A DNA stretch of 64,000 bases from Nesterenkonia sp. Act20 (GCF_019173455.1 NZ_JADPQH010000001.1:1704391-1768390); one strand, 5' to 3'; positions 43,204 to 52,183 are shown, counted from the first letter of the stretch. The notes: generated from the sequence alone by a model not told the origin. Numbers and translations are program-made.

Positions 43204-43598
43204 GGTGAGCCCTGGAAGTCTTGGGAATTTGCCCCGGAGAGATAGGCGCGCAGGAGGTCCCGCTCATCATCGGGCATGGTGTCGACGAAGTGGAGGATCG
43301 AGGCGGTCCGGTCTCGGCTGACCCCCAATGCCTGGCGCATCAGGCCTGCGGCGTGTTCCTCGCGGGAGCGCTGCGGCAGGTAGCGCACCCCGCGCCCCTC
43401 GCGGTTCGGTGAGACCAGGCCTTTGCGCTCGAGATTTCCCATCACCGTGGCGATGGTGGTGTAGGCGGGTCGACTGGGGAGGTGATCCATGACTTCTCGC
43501 ACGGTACATCCCGAGTGATCCCAGATCAGGTCCATGACCTTCTGCTCCAGAGGGCCGAGCCGCCCGGCAGATGCTTCGTGCTGTGGTTTCTCATTCAT
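43200..43598 (-). CDS. BlaI/MecI/CopY-family repressor
   Basis: 132 residues. LGPLEQKVMDLIWDHSGCTV to RPAYTTIATVMGNLERKGLV is the BlaI winged HTH; HAAGLMRQAL and DDERDLLRAYL fit the C-terminal dimerisation helices. ATG 43598 overlaps the stop of the CPVC membrane gene as ATGA; the open frame further upstream is inside that gene. Tandem operators at 44225-44254 lie in the divergent promoter region of this gene set. Confidence 0.9.
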   Translation of the reverse strand: MNEKPQHEASAGRLGPLEQKVMDLIWDHSGCTVREVMDHLPSRPAYTTIATVMGNLERKGLVSPNREGRGVRYLPQRSREEHAAGLMRQALGVSRDRTASILHFVDTMPDDERDLLRAYLSGANSQDFQGSP

Positions 43599-44194
43599 GC
43601 GGTGACCAGCTCCTTCCGGGGTCGCACAGCGCAGGCGACCTGACCCTTGAGTCTCCAGATCAGCGCGACGCCGGTGAGCACCATGGCGCCCAGAGCGAGG
43701 ATCGGCTGCAGGGGCGTGAAGTAGGTGATGGCTCCAGAGTATCCGAGAGCGATCAGCGCGATCTTGTTGCACACCGGACAGCCCACGGCGAACCAGGCCA
43801 GCACCATACCGATCATCCCGAAGCGGCTGCTGCGTCGCTCCTCAGACGAGGAGATTCCTTCTTCAGTGGTGAGGGCCGCGCCGGAGTCTTCTGGACTGGA
43901 TGGACTCCTTGAGCCCACCGGGTCCGGGGTCGAAGACCGCACATAGGTCGCCAGAAGCATGCCGCTGAGCACCGAGGTCAGGATCCACACCGGATAGTTC
44001 CACCACACCGGTGGGATGTCCCGGGCGAAGAAGGAATTGGGAATCAAGACCGTGGCGACCCCCACAACCACACCGACGACCAGGCTCGCCACGGCCGCCA
44101 CGAGAATCTGTCGAGGAGTCCACGAGCGCAGAGCCTGCACAGCAAGCACCGTCGAGGCCCGCCAGGTGCCACGTTTCAAGGAGAGAGAAGCCAT
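43595..44194 (-). CDS. Membrane protein with CPVC redox motif
   Basis: 199 residues, about four membrane helices. Helices 1-2 (ILVAAVASLVVGVVVGVAT; WILTSVLSGMLLATYV) are followed by an acidic, Ser-rich cytoplasmic loop, then WFAVGCPVCNKIALIALGYSGAI with a vicinal-thiol CPVC motif, and a final helix. Such CPVC proteins are seen beside thioredoxin-like genes in actinobacteria, but no function is established. ATG 44194 is preferred over a GTG at 44212 because AGTGGA lies before it. It is first in an operon with the BlaI-type repressor and M56 peptidase. Confidence 0.7.
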   Translation of the reverse strand: MASLSLKRGTWRASTVLAVQALRSWTPRQILVAAVASLVVGVVVGVATVLIPNSFFARDIPPVWWNYPVWILTSVLSGMLLATYVRSSTPDPVGSRSPSSPEDSGAALTTEEGISSSEERRSSRFGMIGMVLAWFAVGCPVCNKIALIALGYSGAITYFTPLQPILALGAMVLTGVALIWRLKGQVACAVRPRKELVTA

Positions 44195-44224
44195 GGGTCC
44201 ACTATGCCGCACGCCAACTAACTT

Positions 44225-44254
44225 GCATAGTTACTATGCGGCATAGTTACTATG
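44225..44254. promoter_or_regulatory. Tandem palindromic operators in divergent redox-gene promoter
   Basis: GCATAGTTACTATGC (44225-44239) is a perfect 7-1-7 palindrome, and GCATAGTTACTATG (44241-44254) repeats it directly. A half-site ACTATGC is at 44202-44208. The pair lies between the minus-strand CPVC gene (44194) and the DsbA-like gene (44302), so one repressor, most likely the BlaI-type protein, could control both. Confidence 0.75.
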
Positions 44255-44301
44255 GGTGATCGTTGTTCCGCTGTGAGTTGTTCTTCTGTGAAAGGTTCCC
44301 C

Positions 44302-45090
44302 ATGATGTCTGACGCCACCTCCACGCGAGAGAAACCTGTCACGAGGTTCTCCCCGATTTTTCCGGTGATCGTCATCATCGTTGCCGCTGCTCTGATCGCC
44401 TTCGTCGTCTGGCAAAACACCGGCGACGACGCTGCTGACTCGACGCAGACCGCCGTGGAGCAGGAGTCCCCTGACGAAGGTGTCCAGCCAGAGGGGCCGG
44501 TCGCGGTGCCCGAGGGCGGCGCCGAGCCGCAGCAGCAGGACATGAGCGACATCGAACGCCGAGACTCCGAGGACCCTCTGGCAGTCGGTCCTGTAGACGC
44601 CCCGGTGGCGATCGTGATGTTCAGCGACGCGCAGTGTCCCTTCTGCGCCGCCTGGCATGACCAGACGCTGCCTACGATGATGGAATACGTCGAGGCAGGA
44701 GAGCTGCGCATCGAGTGGCGTGATGTCAATGTCTTCGGCGAAGCCTCCGAACGAGCCGCCCGAGCCACCTACGCCGCGGCGATGCAGGACAAATTCATGG
44801 AGTACCAGGGGCTACTCTTTGACGGTGGTGAGACTCTGCCCGAGTCTGACCTCACCGAGGACGGACTGGTGGACCTGGCTGAGCAGGTGGGTCTCGACAC
44901 CGCAGAGTTCGAGAAGGACATGGACTCCCCGGAGGTCGCCGAGCAGGTCGAGGCCAACGCTCAGGAGGGCCTGGACATCGGGGCCTATTCCACTCCAGCA
45001 TTCATCGTGGCGGGAGAACCGATTATCGGTGCCCAGCCCACTGAGGTCTTCGTCTCCGCAGTGGATGACGCCTTGGCCCAGGACCGCTGA
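44302..45090 (+). CDS. DsbA-family thiol:disulfide protein, membrane-anchored
   Basis: 262 residues. One N-terminal membrane helix (FPVIVIIVAAALIAFVVW) and an acidic linker are followed by a thioredoxin-fold DsbA-like domain with CPFC active site (about residues 112-115) and the cis-Pro loop YSTPAFIVAG. ATG 44302 follows AAAGG by 7 bases; a frame opening 39 bases upstream lacks a site. The stop overlaps the CcdA-like ATG. This arrangement suggests an extracytoplasmic oxidase or reductase supplied by the CcdA-like membrane protein. Confidence 0.9.
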   Translation: MMSDATSTREKPVTRFSPIFPVIVIIVAAALIAFVVWQNTGDDAADSTQTAVEQESPDEGVQPEGPVAVPEGGAEPQQQDMSDIERRDSEDPLAVGPVDAPVAIVMFSDAQCPFCAAWHDQTLPTMMEYVEAGELRIEWRDVNVFGEASERAARATYAAAMQDKFMEYQGLLFDGGETLPESDLTEDGLVDLAEQVGLDTAEFEKDMDSPEVAEQVEANAQEGLDIGAYSTPAFIVAGEPIIGAQPTEVFVSAVDDALAQDR

Positions 45091-45962
45091 TGGAGATCAG
45101 TCTGGTCACCGCCTTCCTCGGCGGAATGCTGGCGCTGTTGAGCCCGTGCAGCGCGTTGTTGTTGCCGGCGTTCTTCGCCTCGACCATCGGGGCTCGGCTG
45201 AAGCTGCTGGTCCACGGGAGCATCTTCTACCTGGGACTGGTGCTCACACTTGTCCCCCTGGGGCTGGGCCTGGGTGCGGTCGGCACCTTGTTCATCGATC
45301 ATCGCCAGGCGTTGATCATGGGCACATCAGTGATACTCATCCTCCTCGGACTGGCCCAGATGCTCGGCCTGGGGTTCGACTTCTCCAAAGCCCTGCCCGG
45401 GACTCAGCGGCTGCAGCAGCAAGCACACACCAGAAAGGGCCTGGTGCGCACTTTTCTGCTCGGCGCGGCCAGCGGCGTGGCCGGCTTCTGCGCAGGACCG
45501 ATCCTGGGAGCGATCCTCACCCTGGCGGTGGCTCAGGGAAGCATCCTCCAAGCCGGGCTGATGCTGGGGGTCTACGGCGCTGGGATGGTCGTGCCCTTGA
45601 TCATTCTCGCCGCACTGTGGGGACGCATCGGCGACCGGTCGATGAGGTTCATCAGAGGACGCGGGTTCACCGTTCTGGGTCGCCAGCTCCACACCACCTC
45701 AGTCATCGCAGGCGCCCTGATCACCGGGGTCGGCGTGTTGTTCTGGACGACCAACGGCCTGGTGACTGCCCCCTCCCTGGTCCCCAGTGAGACCCAGGGG
45801 TGGCTGCAAGCGATGAGCTCCACAGTCTCTGGACCAGTCGCCGACACTGTCTTGATCCTTGTGATCTCTGGGGCGGTCCTTCTTGTCTGGATCATGAACC
45901 ATCGCCGCGCCGGGCGCACCCAGGACCGCACTGAATCCCCCCAGAAGGAGACTCTGCGATGA
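45090..45962 (+). CDS. ccdA: CcdA/DsbD-type membrane electron carrier
   Basis: 290 residues with six to seven helices. The active-site segments are LLSPCSALLLPAFF (Cys near residue 19) and GFCAGPILGAI (Cys near residue 135), the two CcdA cysteines in their normal context. The protein passes electrons from cytoplasmic thioredoxin to extracytoplasmic thiol proteins. Its ATG uses the last A of the DsbA-like stop region (TGATG), and the following lipoprotein overlaps it by 4 bases, so all three are made together. Confidence 0.88.
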   Translation: MEISLVTAFLGGMLALLSPCSALLLPAFFASTIGARLKLLVHGSIFYLGLVLTLVPLGLGLGAVGTLFIDHRQALIMGTSVILILLGLAQMLGLGFDFSKALPGTQRLQQQAHTRKGLVRTFLLGAASGVAGFCAGPILGAILTLAVAQGSILQAGLMLGVYGAGMVVPLIILAALWGRIGDRSMRFIRGRGFTVLGRQLHTTSVIAGALITGVGVLFWTTNGLVTAPSLVPSETQGWLQAMSSTVSGPVADTVLILVISGAVLLVWIMNHRRAGRTQDRTESPQKETLR

Positions 45963-47230
45963 GTTCGAGCCCATATGCCCCTCGTCGTGCCCGGATAACC
46001 GCGCTTATTAGCGTCCTCGCGCTGAGCCTGGGAGCGTGTGCCACCGAGCAGGCGCAGGAGCCCACCTCGCAAGAGGAGGCGGCGCCGGCTTCCGTCTCGG
46101 TGGACCCCGATCCGGTCCGTGTCGAGTCCGCAGCCAAAGACGCTGAGCTCGATGACGTCCACCTCCCCGTTCATCTGACGGACCTGGTCAGCGTGGATCC
46201 CCAGTGGGATACGCCCCCGCAGGTCCACGATGACGTGTTCCTCGCTCCAGGAGAACAAGACGGACGTCTGGTCTTCAGCGCCGTGGCCGCCGACGGGACC
46301 GTGCTGTGGACCGCGGAGCGTCCGCTGAGCTGCTCAGGCTTTGCCCTGACCAGCGCCGGCGACCGCTCTCTGGCTGTGCTGACAGATCTCACCGAACCAG
46401 GCCAGTCGGCTGAAACGCTGGGGACCACCACCGCGACAGCCTATGACCTACACACCGGGGAAGAGGTGTGGGGGCCCGTGGAGGTCCCAGGACCGCATCA
46501 GGGTCCGGGCCTAGTGTTCGCGGAACGTGGTGATGAACCACTCGGGGACACCGGCCAGCGCGTCGCACTGGATGCGCAGACCGGGGAACGCGTCGGCGAC
46601 GGAGCCGATGTTGTCGGGGAGTTCTACGGCACAGTCGTGGTCACCGACGATGGAGATCTTGCTGCCTCTGCCAGCGGCAGTGCCGGCGATCAATGGCGGG
46701 TACCTGCCGATGATGGGGCGGCCGACCTCGACTCGGAGCCAGTAGTAAGTCCTGCGACAAGTCGACTGCCACCGGGCAGCGCGTTGATCGGTTCACCAGA
46801 GGACGGCTACGGTCTCTGGGACCTCAACGAAGGAAAGCTTCTGGAGTCTGACCTCGATGATGCGATGTTCGACATCATGGCCCAGACATGGGTCGCCGTC
46901 CGCGACGAGACACTGATCGGGCTCGACCCCAGCGGCGAGGAGCTCTGGTCTACCGATTTCGACCAGGAGCCTCAGCTCCTCAGTGCCGGCGGGGTCATGG
47001 CTTACGTCCTGACTGAGGGGAAAGACCTTGGCATCTACAACACTGTGACCGGCAACGAGGCGCGTGTCTATGATCCCCTCGAAGACGGAGAAACCGCGGT
47101 CCCACTGGCCTTTACTGAAGGAGCCGCAACTGTCGTCGATACCGGGTCGGAGCTGTTGCTGGTCACTGACCAGCCACGAGCCGCCGAAGACTATGAAGAC
47201 CAGAACGACCCGCTCGGGGGGCAACCCTGA
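45959..47230 (+). CDS. PQQ-like beta-propeller lipoprotein
   Basis: 423 residues. Signal peptide LISVLALSLGAC with lipobox LGAC (Cys near residue 23), then an acidic mature region with repeats of the AxDxxTGExxW type: AYDLHTGEEVWGP, ALDAQTGERVGDG, GLDPSGEELWSTD. These are PQQ-binding-like beta-propeller blades. No cofactor ligands can be assigned. ATGA overlap with the CcdA gene. It may be a surface scaffold or sensor for the redox module. Confidence 0.8.
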   Translation: MSSSPYAPRRARITALISVLALSLGACATEQAQEPTSQEEAAPASVSVDPDPVRVESAAKDAELDDVHLPVHLTDLVSVDPQWDTPPQVHDDVFLAPGEQDGRLVFSAVAADGTVLWTAERPLSCSGFALTSAGDRSLAVLTDLTEPGQSAETLGTTTATAYDLHTGEEVWGPVEVPGPHQGPGLVFAERGDEPLGDTGQRVALDAQTGERVGDGADVVGEFYGTVVVTDDGDLAASASGSAGDQWRVPADDGAADLDSEPVVSPATSRLPPGSALIGSPEDGYGLWDLNEGKLLESDLDDAMFDIMAQTWVAVRDETLIGLDPSGEELWSTDFDQEPQLLSAGGVMAYVLTEGKDLGIYNTVTGNEARVYDPLEDGETAVPLAFTEGAATVVDTGSELLLVTDQPRAAEDYEDQNDPLGGQP

Positions 47231-47261
47231 AAGATCGACTGGCAAAAGAGGGGCGCTGTCG

Positions 47262-47489
47262 ATGAGGCTGAGCCCGGGAGATTTGTGGGAAGGCCGCTAC
47301 GCCGACTCTGAAGGTGTTTGGTCAGGACGGGTCACTCCTGTGATTCACAGCCATAATGGCGGTCTGTTCGCGGCGCTGAATCTCGCCCGGCTGCAAGCGG
47401 CGGAGCCCCGTGACTGCCTCGCCGGGCATTCCTGGGGGCTTCGTCGCGCTCGTTCATCAGCCGCCACGCGGAGCGAGCCGCGACCTTGA
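47262..47489 (+). pseudogene. SAM-methyltransferase N-terminal remnant
   Basis: The 75-residue frame starts MRLSPGDLWEGRYADSEGVWSGR, matching the N-terminus of class I SAM methyltransferases of the (F/W)-WxxRY..S..VWSG type. The similarity ends within 30 residues and no SAM-binding GxGxG follows. A deletion has removed the rest of the gene. It is 31 bases past the beta-propeller stop and probably not expressed as a working enzyme. Confidence 0.6.
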
Positions 47490-47769
47490 ATGGACTGTCA
47501 GGGCCAGGGGCCTATGTGCGAGACGATTCGCATCAGCGCGCCCATAGCAGAATCGACCTTCACGCTGACCAATCCTCGCCGCTGACGATGATGAGGCGCC
47601 GCTCAGGAACTTCGGATGCTCAACCAGTGGTGTCGTCTCGAGGGCGCGCTTATTGTGTACCAAGGAGTCGAGCGGAGATCATGGGTCTGCCGGCACCGAC
47701 ACAACCTCTGGCGCGAACAAGGCCAGAGGTGGCCGACGAGTAGAAGTTCTCGCTGACAAGGAGTCACGC

Positions 47770-48435
47770 ATGGCTGGTCGCGTTGAAGCAGTGGTTTTTG
47801 ACGTCTTAGAGACGTTGCTCGATCTGGACCCCATTGGTTCCAGACTGCAGGAGGTCGGCCAACCGGCTTCGACACTTGGCCCGTTCTTCATGCGCTTTCA
47901 ACGCGACGCCATGGCGCTCTCCCTCGCCGGTGACAACGCCGATTTCACACGTACAGCACGCCAGGCTTTGCGCACCGAGACGAAGCAGGCCATGTCAGAC
48001 ACCGAAATCGACTACGTGCTCGAGGGTTTCAGCGCAATGCCCGCGTTCCCCGATGCCGCTCCCGCCCTGAAGAAACTCTCCGAGGCTGGAGTAACCGTGG
48101 GGTGCCTGACGGTCGGCGACCCTGAGAACACGCGCTCCTTCCTGCAAGGAGCAGGCTTAGATTCCTACGTCGATCACGTCGTCACCTCTGATGCGGTGGG
48201 GGTATGGAAGCCAGCTCCCGATGTCTACCACTACACCGCGGAGACGCTGGGCTGCGCCATGGACCACCTGGCACTGGTGGCGGTCCATGCCTGGGACTGC
48301 CATGGGGCGATGAAGGCAGGCGCCCTGGCAGGCTGGTGCTCCCGCCTCGAGGGCGAACCCGGCGAGATCTTCCTTCCTGCTGAAGTCTCGGGAGCGGATC
48401 TTGTCGAGGTGGTCGACGGGCTTCTCGCGCTCTAA
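47770..48435 (+). CDS. HAD-family hydrolase, 2-haloacid dehalogenase-like
   Basis: 221 residues. The nucleophile motif VVFDVLETLLDLD (Asp11) lacks the +2 Asp of phosphatases and has the hydrophobic pattern of haloacid dehalogenases. Later motifs: CLTVGDPENT (motif II, normally TNGS), VWKPAPDVY (motif III Lys) and HAWDCHGAMKAG (motif IV). The open frame extends further upstream, but ATG 47770 has AAGGAG 6 bases before it. The change of the SNG motif to TVGD makes true dehalogenase activity uncertain. Confidence 0.85.
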   Translation: MAGRVEAVVFDVLETLLDLDPIGSRLQEVGQPASTLGPFFMRFQRDAMALSLAGDNADFTRTARQALRTETKQAMSDTEIDYVLEGFSAMPAFPDAAPALKKLSEAGVTVGCLTVGDPENTRSFLQGAGLDSYVDHVVTSDAVGVWKPAPDVYHYTAETLGCAMDHLALVAVHAWDCHGAMKAGALAGWCSRLEGEPGEIFLPAEVSGADLVEVVDGLLAL

Positions 48436-48543
48436 CCAGAACCTCGATCGACGCATCAGCTCGAGACGCGGCCCTCATCGAGCACCGCCGGGCTCCTCAT
48501 ACAGGTGACTATAAGCAACCGAATGGGCATCTGATCTCGCACT

Positions 48544-48569
48544 CCCCGTAAGACGGTCGGCTTACGGGG
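48544..48569 (+). terminator. Hairpin downstream of the HAD gene
   Basis: CCCCGTAAG (48544-48552) and CTTACGGGG (48561-48569) make a perfect 9-base stem with an 8-base loop, about 110 bases after the HAD stop. No U-run follows, so termination is plausible but not certain. Confidence 0.4.
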
Positions 48570-49137
48570 CTTCCGCCGGGCAGGGTATACGTGCACTGAA
48601 CCCCACGCTGACGCCACATGTCCGCTTCTGCGTCACATAAGCGGAGGCCCTCGCGGGAACTGTGCGTCACGGGAGTCAGAGAACTCGGACGGATCCTGTC
48701 CTGAGGTACCTAGAGCCAGCATGATCGCTCCGACCATACCAACTGCCGACAACTTCGGGGTCATTGAACAGCTCCCACTCGGCCGCGATCTCCGAGACCG
48801 GCGGACCAATGCCTCCAGATAGGCGAGGAATGAGCACCGAGAAAAGTCTTGGATGACGAAGCGCGGGCCTACGATCCGGAGTACAGCACAGCACGACATG
48901 AACGAGCGCAGGGCCGGCCCAGGACCCCGCCAGCGCCCGTCCTAGTGCAGCGCACAAGACTCCGCACTGCACCGGTTGAACATCTTGAGCCGGTTATGGC
49001 GTGGGAGTAGGGTGACGCTCAAGCCTCATCAAGGAAGGGATGAAAAACGCGGGGTTAGCGTCGTTGCCGACACTCCTGCCCATCCTTCAGGTCTCTTCTT
49101 CTGCGAGTGACGGTCAGGACTCAATGGAGGGAAAGCT
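48570..49137. other. Intergenic region, no gene recognised
   Basis: No frame on either strand shows a recognisable domain in these 568 bases. GGAGGGAA just before 49138 is the ribosome site of the next gene. Confidence 0.5.
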
Positions 49138-49599
49138 ATGGAGAACACCCAGCCGACTGTCGATCTCACTGATCCAGTGCGCTCTGTCACCTCGGATTCC
49201 GCCCAAGCCGATCTGGACCGGGAGATCATCGAGCGTCTTCAGCGGTACGCGGGAAAACCTGCGTCGGAAGTCTCCGCACGCATCCGCCACCTAGAACGTG
49301 AGTGGGACATCGAGCGCGTCCTTGAACTCAACGCGTCGTCCCTGGCCTTGGTGGGGACGGTGCTCGGGGTGACCGTCAACAAAAAATGGCTGCTACTGCC
49401 AGGCACGGTTCTCCCATTTCTCTTCCAGCACGCCGTCCGAGGCTGGTGCCCGCCTGTGGTGCTCTTCCGGCGCCTGGGTGTGCGCACCCAGAAAGAGATC
49501 CAGCTAGAGAAGTACGCCCTTAAAGTCCTTCGTGGTGATTTTGACTCCCCCACAGGCACCCCCGACGCCGAAGGTGCGCTTCGCCGAGCCACCCGCTAG
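49138..49599 (+). CDS. Conserved hypothetical protein with DUF2892-like membrane segment
   Basis: 153 residues. An acidic N-terminus (ASEVSARIRHLEREWDIERVLELNAS) is followed by two hydrophobic stretches, LALVGTVLGVTVNKKWLLLP and VLPFLFQHAVRG, then WCPPVVLFRRLGVRTQKEIQLEKYALKVLRGDF. The WCPP-x-LRRLGVRT pattern recurs in small actinobacterial membrane proteins related to YgaP's DUF2892 domain. ATG follows GGAGGGAA. Function unknown; the neighbouring DUF302 copy and sulfur genes upstream hint at a redox or sulfur context. Confidence 0.7.
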   Translation: MENTQPTVDLTDPVRSVTSDSAQADLDREIIERLQRYAGKPASEVSARIRHLEREWDIERVLELNASSLALVGTVLGVTVNKKWLLLPGTVLPFLFQHAVRGWCPPVVLFRRLGVRTQKEIQLEKYALKVLRGDFDSPTGTPDAEGALRRATR

Positions 49600-49671
49600 A
49601 CACCCAACACTGGAGAAGCTCTGCACGTAACCAGAGAAAGCCAGGAGAAGCACCTCGAGAAGGACCCAATC

Positions 49672-49857
49672 ATGTCCTATACCCGCACCATCACTGTCCG
49701 GTCGCCCTACGCCCGAGCCGGAGAACTTCCCCGCGAAGGTTTGGCAGAAAAGGGTGTCGGCATCCTGCGCAGGATCGAGGTCAAGGCCACCTTTGAACAG
49801 AAACTCGTTACAGAATCCGCCGAGGCCCTCGGTGACTACGTGATCCTCGGCGCCTGA
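49672..49857 (+). pseudogene. Truncated DUF302 protein
   Basis: 61 residues match the start of the DUF302 protein at 41728-42147 (MSYTRTITV, GILRRIEVKATFEQKL, GDYVILGA). A TGA stop falls where the full-length copy has the Cys of GACNP. The following codons still read NPGLASLVASR before another stop. The copy therefore ends before its Cys loops and is probably non-functional. Confidence 0.7.
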
Positions 49858-49974
49858 AACCCCGGACTAGCCAGCCTCGTTGCCAGTCGATGACAACGAG
49901 GGCAGGATGGGAGCGGGGGAGGTACTTGTTCTGAACTGGCCTCCTCAGCGCCGACGATCTCACGAGGCGGAAAT

Positions 49975-50466
49975 ATGAGTCAGACACAGAACCCGAGGGT
50001 TCATGGAGTTGATCACCGTCGATCCGTCTGGGTGGCGGGCCTTCTAGGGTTCGCCATCATGGCGGCGGTTGACCAGATCGTTTTTCATCAGATTCTTGCG
50101 TGGCACCACTTCTATGACCGCGGCACCTCCGATATCGCTTTGTTGTCGGATGGCCTTCTCCACTCCGCCGAGCTCATCATGCTTGTGGCCGGCATCTTCC
50201 TGATTGCCGACCTCAGCCGTCGCCAGGCTCTGGGTATGGCCTCAGCATGGGGTGGGTTCTGTCTCGGGGCCGGGACGTTCCAGCTCTTCGATGGGATCGT
50301 CAATCACAAGGTCCTGCGCCTGCACCAGATCCGGTACGACGTTGAGAGTATTCTTCCCTATGACTTGGCATGGAATCTCTTCGGTGCCGCCCTACTCATC
50401 ATCGGTGTGATCATCACTTGGAGGGCCGGACAGAGAGTGCGGCAGGCGCGTGAGCACAGTCTCTGA
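49975..50466 (+). CDS. DUF2243 membrane protein
   Basis: 163 residues with four hydrophobic segments. AAVDQIVFHQILAWHHFYDRG and LFDGIVNHKVLRLHQIRYDVE, each with conserved His, are the DUF2243 signature; the His residues could bind a metal or heme. It precedes CtaG by 27 bases, and the two families are often neighbours. Function not established. Confidence 0.88.
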   Translation: MSQTQNPRVHGVDHRRSVWVAGLLGFAIMAAVDQIVFHQILAWHHFYDRGTSDIALLSDGLLHSAELIMLVAGIFLIADLSRRQALGMASAWGGFCLGAGTFQLFDGIVNHKVLRLHQIRYDVESILPYDLAWNLFGAALLIIGVIITWRAGQRVRQAREHSL

Positions 50467-50493
50467 TTCTCACTCGCAGGTGTCTGAGCAACG

Positions 50494-51291
50494 ATGACGG
50501 CCTGGTGGATTCCGGCGTTCATTGGCAGTGCACTTATCGGCGGCTATACCCTGACACTGCTGAAGCGCCCTGGCACCCTGCCAGCGTGGCCTGTGTGGCG
50601 GAGCCTCGCCTGGATAACCGGAGTGCTTGTGGTGATCACCGCTCTCAGCCCACCTCTGAGCGAACTCGCACACCACGATCACCGCTACCACATGGCTCAA
50701 CACCTGTTGCTAGGGATGTACGCCCCCCTGGGCCTTGTCCTTGGTGCCCCACTGACACTTCTGCTGGGTTGCCTGCCTCGACGAGGTCAGCGGGGAGTGA
50801 CACGAGTTCTCCGCAGCACGCTGGTCCACGTTATATCCCATCCGATCGCGGCTGCCCTGCTCAATATCGGGGGGATGTTCGTCCTTTACCTCACTCCGCT
50901 CTACTTGATCAGCATGGAACGTACGGAGGTCCATTGGCTGATCATGGCTCATTTCCTTCTCGCAGGTTATCTCTACACGTGGGCGATCGCCGGTCCTGAT
51001 CCAGCGCCTCGGCGCCCAGGGATGGTCACACGGGTAACAGTGCTCATTCTCGCTGCGGGTGCCCACGCGTTTCTCGCCAAGTTTCTCTACGCCAATGCAG
51101 CACAATTCACAGACGGCCACAGCCACAGTGGCGGATCGACCATGGAGGCTGCCGCTCAGTGGATGTATTACGGAGGGGACATCGCTGAGGTTGCACTGGC
51201 CGTGATGCTTTTTGCGTGGTGGTATCGCCGGCGTAAACCGATTCCAAAGTCAGCATCCGTCCACCGCGAAGGGATGAACCACGCCGGTTAA
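50494..51291 (+). CDS. ctaG: CtaG-family cytochrome c oxidase assembly protein
   Basis: 265 residues, seven helices. His-rich loops ELAHHDHRYHMAQHLLLGM, PLYLISMERTEVHWLIMAHFLLAG and the C-terminal YYGGDIAEV mark the Caa3-type CtaG family (PF09678), linked to CuA/CuB assembly of cytochrome oxidase. A His/Ser-rich loop TDGHSHSGGST lies between helices 5 and 6. No oxidase gene is nearby, so it may serve an oxidase encoded elsewhere or another copper protein. Confidence 0.87.
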   Translation: MTAWWIPAFIGSALIGGYTLTLLKRPGTLPAWPVWRSLAWITGVLVVITALSPPLSELAHHDHRYHMAQHLLLGMYAPLGLVLGAPLTLLLGCLPRRGQRGVTRVLRSTLVHVISHPIAAALLNIGGMFVLYLTPLYLISMERTEVHWLIMAHFLLAGYLYTWAIAGPDPAPRRPGMVTRVTVLILAAGAHAFLAKFLYANAAQFTDGHSHSGGSTMEAAAQWMYYGGDIAEVALAVMLFAWWYRRRKPIPKSASVHREGMNHAG

Positions 51292-51706
51292 AAGCAGCGC
51301 GAATTGCCGTCCCCACCCACGGCAAGTTCTCGTTTGCCCGGTTGGCGGGCAGCCAAGGCCTAGGGCATGGACCGTCCTGGGCCTAGTGTGGACTGTCCTC
51401 TTGTGCGTGCCGGTACCCGTAACCCGGTCGTCTTGGGGGCACTGACGTGCCACCCGAGGGCGCGGTGCCCGCAGACGGATCCCTCAGCGCGCGTGGAGTC
51501 CTCGAAAGAAGCATGGGCGACCGGAAGACGCCCGGCTATCGAGCAGCGTCAACGATCGCTCACCGATCGCGCTCTTACCTCCGAGCGTGACACGCAGCAG
51601 TAAGCGGCGCCGCTCTTGCACCGCTTACTGCCTCGTGAGGAGGGTGGGAGGCGCGGAGACTGGCTCGGATACTTGTTCGGCGAAAGGGGTATGTCTCTAC
51701 GGTGAA
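51292..51706. other. Intergenic region, no gene recognised
   Basis: 415 bases with no supported coding frame or hairpin. Two convergent gene sets (CtaG and the 51707 gene) end on either side, so a terminator would be expected, but none with a clear stem was found. Confidence 0.5.
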
Positions 51707-52156
51707 CTAGCTGGATCGATGAAGCCTCTGGATAACCCGTTCCGGGGACTTCAACACCTCAGTATGCGATGAGTCTGCAGTTAACCACCGCAGCAGCGTA
51801 TCGATGGTTTCGACCTCTTTTCTGGTCAGGCGAAGTCGTCCGCGCATAGTAATGGGGAGTTCTACCTTGCCCTGACTCGACTGGACCGTGATGCGCATTC
51901 GTGCAGCGGGAAATCCGAGCTCCAGCCCTGCGGCAGCAAGTAACCACACCGGGCTCGCGGCTAGGGCCGACCATAGTCTTGGACTCGTTTTTCCGACGAG
52001 TCCTATCTCGTAGACCTCCTCCCACCTGTAATGAGCGTCGCTGGGCCGGCCGACGATGCTTTCTGGGGTGAGGGTCACGTGCTCTTCCGCGGGGTCGCCA
52101 ACGATGAGTTTCCCGTCGAAACAGACCACGGGGCCAAACCACTCTTCTTGAGGCAT
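51707..52156 (-). CDS. Hypothetical protein with one membrane segment
   Basis: 149 residues, family not recognised. The N-terminal 60 residues (VVCFDGKLIVGDPAEEHVTL..VGRPSDAHYRWEEVYEIGLVG) look like a small beta-rich, PH-like domain. A hydrophobic segment (SALAASPVWLLAAAGLELGF) follows, then a basic region LPITMRGRLRLTRKEVETIDTLLRWL. It lies 27 bases after the HTH/DUF3887 gene on the same strand, so the two may form a unit. Role unknown. Confidence 0.5.
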   Translation of the reverse strand: MPQEEWFGPVVCFDGKLIVGDPAEEHVTLTPESIVGRPSDAHYRWEEVYEIGLVGKTSPRLWSALAASPVWLLAAAGLELGFPAARMRITVQSSQGKVELPITMRGRLRLTRKEVETIDTLLRWLTADSSHTEVLKSPERVIQRLHRSS

Positions 52157-52183
52157 AGTGCGCTTGTCCTACGATCGTTGAGT

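Noticed and set aside
42208-43598. BlaI/BlaR1 beta-lactam resistance system
   Set aside because: The M56 protein has no penicillin-binding sensor domain and no beta-lactamase or PBP gene is adjacent.
49857-49895. TGA as a selenocysteine codon in the short DUF302 copy
   Set aside because: The frame stops again about 12 codons later and no supporting stem-loop was seen; truncation is simpler.
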